This document shows, in pieces, positions 24,406-29,287 of a stretch of DNA of 29,287 nucleotides. The notes below the pieces were generated by a model. The model saw nothing but the letters and a program-made list of their open reading frames with translations, searched no databases and was not told where the DNA came from. Made by a program: the position numbers and the translations under genes. The stretch's first letter is position 1. Every line of letters starts with the position of its first letter. Source of the stretch: CAZGUG01 sp964529035 (GTDB lineage Bacteria; Bacillota; Clostridia; Ch29); assembly GCA_964529035.1 (NCBI GenBank), contig CAZGUG010000022.1, forward strand, positions 1 to 29,287, written 5' to 3'.

Positions 24406-25311
24406 TTGATAACAAATTTCGAACAGTTGATACAAAAAGCGAAGATGCAGGATACTATTAAGCTTGCCGTGGCGGCTGCCCAGGACGAAGAAGTGCTGAT
24501 GGCTGTGGATGAGGCGTACAGGCTTGGAATTGTACAGCCCATTCTTGTGGGCGATGCTGTGGCGATTGGGGAGATAGCCGGCCGGCTAAAAATCGATATT
24601 ACAGGATTTAAAATCATAGACGTACCCGATTTCAAGGAGGCAGCGAGGCAGGCAGTGTCGCTTGTGAGCAGCGGCAGTGCACAGTTTGTAATGAAGGGAA
24701 TACTGGGGACGGCTGACCTTCTGAAGGCGGTGCTGGACAAGGAGATAGGTTTAAGGGACAAGAATCTGTTAAGCCATGTTATGGTATACCAGGTGCCGGC
24801 ATACCACAAGCTCATTTTTTTAACCGACGGCGGTATGAATATAGCCCCGTCCCTGGAGGACAAAAAGCAGATAATAGAAAACGCCATCGAAGTATGCCGC
24901 GCCATGGGCGTTGACCGGCCGAAGGTGGCTGCACTCACCGCGGTGGAAAAGATAAATGACAAGATGCAGGCAACGGTTGATGCGGCGAAGCTTAAGGAAA
25001 TGTCCGAAAAAGGCGAGTTCGGAAGCGCAATTGTAGACGGGCCGCTGTCCTTTGATCTGGCCTTCAGCAAAGAGGCGGCACAACATAAGGGAATAGACAG
25101 CCCCGCCGCCGGGGAAACCGACGTGCTTTTGGTACCCGCAATCGAGGTGGGGAACGGTATAGGAAAATGCATGACATATTTCGCCAATGCGGATTCCGCA
25201 GGGGTGGTCATGGGTGCAAAAGCACCCATAGTATTGGTATCCAGGGCGGATACCCACCAGGCAAAGCTGTATTCGATAGCCCTCGGCAGCGTGATAGCCA
25301 AAGAGAAATAA
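24406..25311 (+). CDS. ptb: Phosphate butyryltransferase
   Basis: A 301-aa cytosolic enzyme of the phosphate acetyl/butyryltransferase family, which interconverts acyl-CoA plus phosphate and acyl phosphate plus CoA. It carries the family core KLAVAAAQDEEVLMAV, PILVGD, FVMKGILGTADLLKAVL, the glycine-rich LTDGGMNIAPSLEDK, GPLSFDLAFSKEAA and VGNGIGKCMTYFA, and has the length expected for Ptb rather than Pta. I chose TTG 24406, 8-9 nt after AAAGGAG; the GTG at 24397 is part of that Shine-Dalgarno. The usual partner, butyrate kinase, is not next to it; instead iorA and iorB follow, suggesting use of acyl-CoA made from amino-acid-derived 2-oxoacids. Confidence 0.9.
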   Translation: MITNFEQLIQKAKMQDTIKLAVAAAQDEEVLMAVDEAYRLGIVQPILVGDAVAIGEIAGRLKIDITGFKIIDVPDFKEAARQAVSLVSSGSAQFVMKGILGTADLLKAVLDKEIGLRDKNLLSHVMVYQVPAYHKLIFLTDGGMNIAPSLEDKKQIIENAIEVCRAMGVDRPKVAALTAVEKINDKMQATVDAAKLKEMSEKGEFGSAIVDGPLSFDLAFSKEAAQHKGIDSPAAGETDVLLVPAIEVGNGIGKCMTYFANADSAGVVMGAKAPIVLVSRADTHQAKLYSIALGSVIAKEK

Positions 25312-25423
25312 TAAGGGAAAATATGACTGTGATATATTTGTTTGAATAATGTATAATTCTGTTTGGGGTTAACTTTTAAGGCTATTAAATTAAACAAACA
25401 TATTTTGTGAGGGAGTGAGATGA

Positions 25424-27166
25424 TTGAAGAAACTTCTTTCAGGCAATGAAGCCATTGCCAGAGGTGCCTATGAAGCGGGGATAACGGTAGCTGCGGCGTA
25501 TCCCGGTACACCCAGCACCGAAATTCTGGAAAACATAGGGCCCTATGATAAAATTTATGCGGAATGGGCACCCAATGAAAAGGTAGCTTTGGAAGCCGCC
25601 GTCGGAGCTTCGATTTCCGGGGCAAGGGCGCTGGCGGCCATGAAACACGTAGGCGTGAACGTTGCGGCGGACCCGCTTTTCACAGTGGCCTACACCGGGG
25701 TAAACGGAGGGCTGGTACTTGTATCCGCGGACGATCCCGGTCTTCACAGTTCACAGAACGAGCAGGACAACAGGTACTATGCCAAGTTTGCAAAGGTGGC
25801 TATGATTGAGCCCAGCGACAGTCAGGAAGCCAAGGACTTCGTGCTGGAAGCGGTTAAATTAAGCGAAGAATTCGACGTTCCGGTGCTTCTGAGAATGACT
25901 ACAAGGATATGCCACAGCAAAACGCTGGTTGAGTTTAAGGATAGGGAAGAAGTAGGGATAAAGGATTACCAGCGAAACATGGGCAAGTACATTGCTACTC
26001 CGGCAAACGCAAGGAAGCTGCACGTGACGCTGGAGGAAAGGCTTGAAAAACTGGAGGAGAGAAGCAACAATTCGCCCCTTAACTTCTTTGAATGGAACGA
26101 CAAGAAGGTTGGTATAATCACAAGCGGTATAAGCTACCAGTATGCAAAGGAAGTATTCGGCGACAAGGTATCATACCTGAAGCTGGGTTTGACCTTCCCG
26201 CTGCCTAAGAAAATGATTGCAGAATTTGCAGAGCAGGTAGACACGCTGTATGTAATAGAAGAAAACGAACCGTACATTGAAGAGACAGTTAAGATAATGG
26301 GTTTTGACTGCATAGGCAAGGACAAGATACCGGGCATTTTGGAGCTGAACCCCGACATAGTTGAAAGGAGCCTTTTGGGAACAGAGAAGGAACTAATCAA
26401 GTCGGACAGGCAGATGCCCGGCAGGCCGCCGGTACTTTGTCCCGGATGCCCCCACAGGGGACTGTTCTTTGCGCTGAGCAAGAAGGACGCGGTTGTGACA
26501 AGCGATATAGGGTGCTATACCCTGGGCGCAATGCCTCCGCTGAATGCGGCTGACACCTGTATATGCATGGGAGCCAGCATCAGCGCAGGCCACGGTTTTA
26601 AAAAGGCCATGGACAAGAACGGCAGGGACGGTAAAGTGTTCGCGGTTATAGGGGACTCCACCTTCTTCCATTCAGGGCTTACCGGCCTTATGGATGTGGC
26701 CTACAACAAGAGCAATGTAACGGTGATAATAGCCGACAACAGGATAACCGGCATGACAGGGCACCAGGACAATCCCGGTACCGGTAAAACCCTGAAGGGT
26801 GAAGACACGGTTGAAATTGATATACCGAAGGTGTGCAAGGCGCTTGGCATAGAAGACGTTAAGGTGGTAAATCCCCTTAACCTTAAGGAAATGCGGACAG
26901 CGGTCAATGAGGCAATGAAGAAGGATAAGCCGAATGTAATAGTAACCAAATGGCCCTGTGCCCTTATAAAGACCGAGCCGCAGCCCAAGGGGCACTGCCG
27001 GATTAACCAGGACAAATGCACCCAGTGCTACGCCTGCATGCAGATAGGCTGCCCGGCCATATCCAAGCAGGACGGCAGGGTGGTTATAGACGATACCATG
27101 TGTAACGGCTGCGAGCTGTGTACACAGCTGTGTGCCTTTAAAGCCATAGAGAAGGTGGGTGAATAA
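25424..27166 (+). CDS. iorA: Indolepyruvate:ferredoxin oxidoreductase, alpha subunit
   Basis: A 580-aa subunit of the oxygen-sensitive IorAB enzyme, which decarboxylates aryl pyruvates (indole-, phenyl-, hydroxyphenylpyruvate) to aryl-acetyl-CoA and reduces ferredoxin. The N-terminal pyrimidine-binding domain (GNEAIARGAYEAGITVAAAYPGTPSTEI) and a mid-protein domain precede CPGCPHRG (from Cys339), where the TPP domain starts; GDSTFFHSG (from Gly410) followed by ADNRITGMTG marks the TPP/Mg site. Two C-terminal 4Fe-4S clusters are visible, KCTQCYACMQIGCP and MCNGCELCTQLCAF. TTG 25424 follows GGGAG by 8 nt. iorB follows 2 bp after the stop, so they form an operon; ptb is upstream with a 112-bp gap that includes TATAAT at ~25355. 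Confidence 0.96.
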   Translation: MKKLLSGNEAIARGAYEAGITVAAAYPGTPSTEILENIGPYDKIYAEWAPNEKVALEAAVGASISGARALAAMKHVGVNVAADPLFTVAYTGVNGGLVLVSADDPGLHSSQNEQDNRYYAKFAKVAMIEPSDSQEAKDFVLEAVKLSEEFDVPVLLRMTTRICHSKTLVEFKDREEVGIKDYQRNMGKYIATPANARKLHVTLEERLEKLEERSNNSPLNFFEWNDKKVGIITSGISYQYAKEVFGDKVSYLKLGLTFPLPKKMIAEFAEQVDTLYVIEENEPYIEETVKIMGFDCIGKDKIPGILELNPDIVERSLLGTEKELIKSDRQMPGRPPVLCPGCPHRGLFFALSKKDAVVTSDIGCYTLGAMPPLNAADTCICMGASISAGHGFKKAMDKNGRDGKVFAVIGDSTFFHSGLTGLMDVAYNKSNVTVIIADNRITGMTGHQDNPGTGKTLKGEDTVEIDIPKVCKALGIEDVKVVNPLNLKEMRTAVNEAMKKDKPNVIVTKWPCALIKTEPQPKGHCRINQDKCTQCYACMQIGCPAISKQDGRVVIDDTMCNGCELCTQLCAFKAIEKVGE

Positions 27167-27168
27167 TT

Positions 27169-27750
27169 ATGGCAAACGATGTTAAGAACATTTTGTTTGT
27201 TGGTGTTGGAGGACAGGGAATAATTCTTACCAGCAAGGTACTGTCAGCGGCCCTGGTTAATGCCGGATATGACGTTAAAATGTCGGAAGTGCACGGTATG
27301 GCCCAAAGGGGAGGCAGCGTTACCACCCAGGTAAGGTACGGCCAAAAGGTATATTCGCCTATTATAGGCAAGGGACAGGCGGATATCATAGTATCCTTCG
27401 AGAAAATGGAAGCATTGAGGATGCTGGAATACCTCAAGAAGGACGGCACAATGGTGGTAAACGATCATGCCATTCCGTCCATGCCTATACTGACCGGCGA
27501 TGCCGAGTACCCCGAGGGCATAATAGAAGAACTCAAAGGCAAGGTAAAGACCATAGTGTTCAAGGCCGCCGAAGTGGCAAGACAGCTGGGTAACCCGAGG
27601 ACACAAAACATCGTGCTGCTGGGGGCTCTGGTTAAAGCCTTCGGGCTTGAAAACCTTGACTGGGACAAGGCAATAGAGCAGCAGGTCAAGCCTAAGTTTG
27701 TTGAAATAAACAAGAAAGCCCTCAAGAAGGGCATGGAGCTAGCATCCTAA
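27169..27750 (+). CDS. iorB: Indolepyruvate:ferredoxin oxidoreductase, beta subunit
   Basis: A 193-aa gamma-type oxidoreductase subunit, normal for IorB. It opens with the Rossmann-like NILFVGVGGQGIILTSKVLS, then SEVHGMAQRGGSVTTQVR, which is diagnostic for the 2-oxoacid:ferredoxin oxidoreductase gamma domain. The start is 2 bp after the iorA stop, and the coupling explains the lack of a long leader. With IorA it forms the complete heteromeric enzyme. The gene ends at the border of the AT-rich, repeat-containing segment. Confidence 0.96.
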   Translation: MANDVKNILFVGVGGQGIILTSKVLSAALVNAGYDVKMSEVHGMAQRGGSVTTQVRYGQKVYSPIIGKGQADIIVSFEKMEALRMLEYLKKDGTMVVNDHAIPSMPILTGDAEYPEGIIEELKGKVKTIVFKAAEVARQLGNPRTQNIVLLGALVKAFGLENLDWDKAIEQQVKPKFVEINKKALKKGMELAS

Positions 27751-27807
27751 CAAACAGCACAAACAACAGCAAACAACAGCAAACAAAAGGGACGGTTCTT
27801 TTTGTTT
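27751..27807. repeat. Short tandem repeat plus GGGACGGTTC hairpin
   Basis: Four near-identical 9-10-bp units of CAAACAACAG start directly after iorB (27751, 27760, 27770, 27780). The last runs into an 8-bp inverted repeat, AAACAAAA (27781-27788) and TTTTGTTT (27800-27807), with GGGACGGTTCT in the loop. GGGACGGTTCTTTTT is a block I recall as common in clostridial intergenic repeats. Confidence 0.55.
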
Positions 27808-27844
27808 GACAGACAGCACAAACAGGAGACTATTACTGCATGTT

Positions 27845-27878
27845 AAAAGAGGTGGTTCATACGAACCATCTCTTTTTT
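27845..27878. terminator. Terminator downstream of iorAB
   Basis: A 14-bp stem, AAAAGAGGTGGTTC / GAACCATCTCTTTT (27845-27858, 27863-27876, one G-U pair), has loop ATAC and a T run. It is A-rich on the other side too, so it could also stop minus-strand transcripts. Confidence 0.85.
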
Positions 27879-27988
27879 GCACTTTTTGCAGGAAGAACAA
27901 ACAATACCTCAAGTTATTACAGGTAATCATTGCTATTTATAGATGAAATAAAAGGAAATGTATATTTTGTGTAGAATTATTAGAATGA

Positions 27989-28162
27989 TTAGAGGTTTCT
28001 CATACGTATTCAGCAGGCCTTTGGGGTGGCGAAGTTGTGAGATTGAAGATAGATGATATCGATAGCGATAGAGTGTTAATGCATATACGTCAAGGAAAAG
28101 GTAGAAAAGACAGATATACAATTCTTTCAGAAACTGCAAAAGTCCGCTGGACAGGCTGCTAA
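27989..28162 (+). pseudogene. Tyrosine recombinase/integrase fragment (decayed)
   Basis: A 57-codon open stretch reads TYSAGLWGGEVVRLKIDD, then VLMHIRQGKGRKDRYTILSE, clearly the arginine-I and beta-hairpin region of a XerC/D-like integrase (consensus SAGLRVSEVVRLK... GKGRKDRYTILS). It is bounded by an in-frame TGA at 27986-27988 and a TAA at 28160-28162, and the rest of the catalytic domain (HxxR, Tyr) is missing. The catalytic Arg I is a Trp (TGG at 28022-28024), one C-to-T change from CGG. It is a remnant, not an active enzyme, and marks past mobile-element activity at this site. Confidence 0.82.
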
Positions 28163-28187
28163 AATAGAATTACAGCCATAAGCAGAT

Positions 28188-28252
28188 ATTCGCGAACTAA
28201 GATTCGCAAATCCACCTTTTGGAGACTAGAAAACGAACCTATATTCGCGAAT
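28188..28252. repeat. Cluster of three ATTCGCRAA motifs
   Basis: ATTCGCGAA occurs at 28188-28196, ATTCGCAAA at 28202-28210 and ATTCGCGAA at 28243-28251, the last within the perfect palindrome ATTCGCGAAT. They lie between the integrase remnant and the HNH gene. They could be binding sites or recombination-associated repeats; function is unknown. Confidence 0.45.
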
Positions 28253-28258
28253 GCAATA

Positions 28259-28300
28259 GTTAGACGACAGGCGGCACATGGTGCCCGCATCCGTGCGGGC
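28259..28300 (+). other. GTTAGAC box followed by a strong GC hairpin
   Basis: GTTAGAC (28259-28265) fits the GTTRRRY form of integron core sites but has no RYYYAAC partner that I could find upstream. A perfect 7-bp stem, GCCCGCA-TCCG-TGCGGGC (28283-28300), follows. There is no T run, so it is not a standard terminator. The two elements are GC-rich inside an AT-rich stretch, ~55 bp upstream of the HNH gene. Confidence 0.4.
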
Positions 28301-28353
28301 TCTACAAAAAAGTGTGGGTGTAATGATAAAAAATAGAGAAGGAATTTTTTAAA

Positions 28354-29265
28354 ATGATCGATCGAAATAGTATAGAAGACGCAGAGAAAATAGTTAATGA
28401 ATTTTTACCTGATAGAAGTATTCGGGAAATACTATTAAACTTTCTTGCCGATAGCATTACTTATTCACACAGTTTAGATTGTGCAAACTGGAGCTTGAAT
28501 TTGGATAAAGATGGTAAATTTATCAGGTTCAACATTGGGCAAGTATACTGTGTAACTATTTATCCAAGTGAATCTTTAGTTTTATGCCTAAGGAATAAAC
28601 TGAAAAAGAATCTAATGCAAAAAGATGTATTAATTGATTTTGTGGGTTATGAAAAGAAAAAAGAGATCAGGAATAGTGATATAGATAAAGTGCCGGATTG
28701 TCTTGTGATGGTTCCTGATTCAGTAGGATGTTACTTTAAGCACGAAAAAGCGCGTAAATGCCTAGAGATTATTAAAAATTCAAATCGTGATTTCATTAAA
28801 TTTGCAATTAAACGGACTAATATTTTGCCGAATATAAGAAACGCCCATTCAACAGGAATTATTGAATATATCTCTAGAAAGGTAAAGAAGAGCATACCAA
28901 ATCCATTATATTCAATAACAGAGGGAGAATATTGTGCATTCCAAGATAAGCTTTTAGATAGAGCAAAAAAAATGACTGATTTGGAATTAGAAGAAAAAAG
29001 TTTAAAGAAAACGAGAATATCAGAAAAGATAAAAGTTACAACAATACAATATGTGCGGAATCCGTTTGTTTCAGAGTTAGCAAAACGTAAAGCGAACGGA
29101 ATATGTCAGGATTGCAAACAACCTGCTCCGTTTTTAAACAAACTTACAAACGAACCATATCTCGAATGTCATCATATTATACCCTTGTCGGAAGGTGGTC
29201 TAGATGTTATAGAGAACGTTATTGCATTATGCCCTAATTGTCATAAAAAAAGACATTATGGATAA
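28354..29265 (+). CDS. HNH endonuclease-domain protein, probably acquired
   Basis: A 303-aa protein with a C-terminal HNH nuclease: CQDCKQPAP (first zinc CxxC), LECHHIIPLSEGG (catalytic His pair), VIENVIALCPNCHKKRH (Asn and second CxxC). All HNH metal and catalytic positions are intact. The first ~220 residues are an unknown domain: a helical opening, a beta-rich part (FIRFNIGQVYCVTIYP), then NILPNIRNAHSTGIIEYI, which I cannot assign; it may bind the substrate. Start ATG 28354 follows AAGGA. Base composition is much AT-richer than the rest of the window, and an integrase remnant and repeats lie upstream, all suggesting horizontal transfer. A restriction or defence role is plausible but inferred. 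The gene's downstream partners lie outside the window. Confidence 0.85.
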   Translation: MIDRNSIEDAEKIVNEFLPDRSIREILLNFLADSITYSHSLDCANWSLNLDKDGKFIRFNIGQVYCVTIYPSESLVLCLRNKLKKNLMQKDVLIDFVGYEKKKEIRNSDIDKVPDCLVMVPDSVGCYFKHEKARKCLEIIKNSNRDFIKFAIKRTNILPNIRNAHSTGIIEYISRKVKKSIPNPLYSITEGEYCAFQDKLLDRAKKMTDLELEEKSLKKTRISEKIKVTTIQYVRNPFVSELAKRKANGICQDCKQPAPFLNKLTNEPYLECHHIIPLSEGGLDVIENVIALCPNCHKKRHYG

Positions 29266-29287
29266 AAAGTTTGTAAGAGAGTACATA

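Noticed and set aside
24384..25625. A 413-codon minus-strand open frame spanning ptb, the gap and the start of iorA
   Set aside because: It is antisense to two well-recognised genes, its product is Ser/Ala/Ile/Pro-rich with no family features, and no ribosome site was apparent. It is a codon-bias shadow.
27751..27807. CRISPR array at the short CAAACAACAG repeats
   Set aside because: The units are 9-10 bp and directly adjacent with no spacers, and no cas genes are present in the window.
28259..28300. Calling a confirmed integron attC site
   Set aside because: Only one core-like box is visible, and the required complementary upstream half was not found; kept only as a low-confidence observation.

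Overview
The window looks like chromosome of an endospore-forming, probably anaerobic Firmicute of class Clostridia. The reasons are strong AGGAGG-type ribosome binding sites, frequent GTG/TTG starts, near-consensus sigma-A promoters, a GerW/YtfJ sporulation gene next to a YtfI-like DUF2953 gene, a YaaH-type GH18 hydrolase, and an indolepyruvate:ferredoxin oxidoreductase beside a phosphate butyryltransferase. I cannot name the species. Most of the window has moderate GC and dense, ordinary gene order; the last ~1.4 kb is clearly AT-richer and looks acquired.

Layout. 1-4.0 kb: the 3' part of a PrpR-like sigma-54 activator, a terminator, then mutS2. 4.0-6.2 kb: an IclR-type regulator divergent from a class V aminotransferase; both promoters lie in their ~190-bp intergenic region, and each carries a copy of the same operator-like motif directly downstream of its -10 box. 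6.2-7.0 kb: tRNA-Pro(CGG) with its own promoter and terminator, then a DUF523 (TudS-like) gene. 7.1-12.2 kb: a secreted GH18 protein, a lone kynureninase on the minus strand, a serine hydroxymethyltransferase with two unusual active-site residues, and an EamA transporter. 12.2-16.7 kb: a double zinc-ribbon protein, an amidase-domain protein, a polytopic membrane protein, an SDH/ClpP-fold protease with a previously uncounted 58-aa ORF abutting its stop codon, and an Hsp20-type protein with a Q/N/aromatic-rich N-terminus. 16.8-24.2 kb: a long plus-strand run of DUF2953, gerW, rhomboid protease, metallophosphoesterase, radical SAM protein, GH3 lipoprotein, YchF-like GTPase and DUF401 permease. 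24.4-27.75 kb: ptb, iorA and iorB, a likely amino-acid/2-oxoacid oxidation module. 27.75-29.29 kb: repeats, a terminator, a decayed tyrosine-recombinase fragment, a hairpin, and an AT-rich HNH nuclease gene.

Functional themes. Amino-acid metabolism recurs: aminotransferase, kynureninase, SHMT, IorAB and Ptb. IorAB can oxidise aryl pyruvates to aryl-acetyl-CoA with reduction of ferredoxin, and a Ptb-type enzyme can turn acyl-CoA into acyl phosphate for ATP formation; the kinase is not in the window. A second theme is sporulation and cell-envelope function (GerW, DUF2953, GH18, GH3, Hsp20, amidase).

I do not see a complete, unmistakable new multi-gene system. The best leads are the IclR operator arrangement, the Y61H/H225T SHMT, the 58-aa ORF coupled to the SDH protease, and the recombinase-remnant plus HNH island at the right edge. 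All coordinates, residue numbers and motifs were read by eye; no searches were run.
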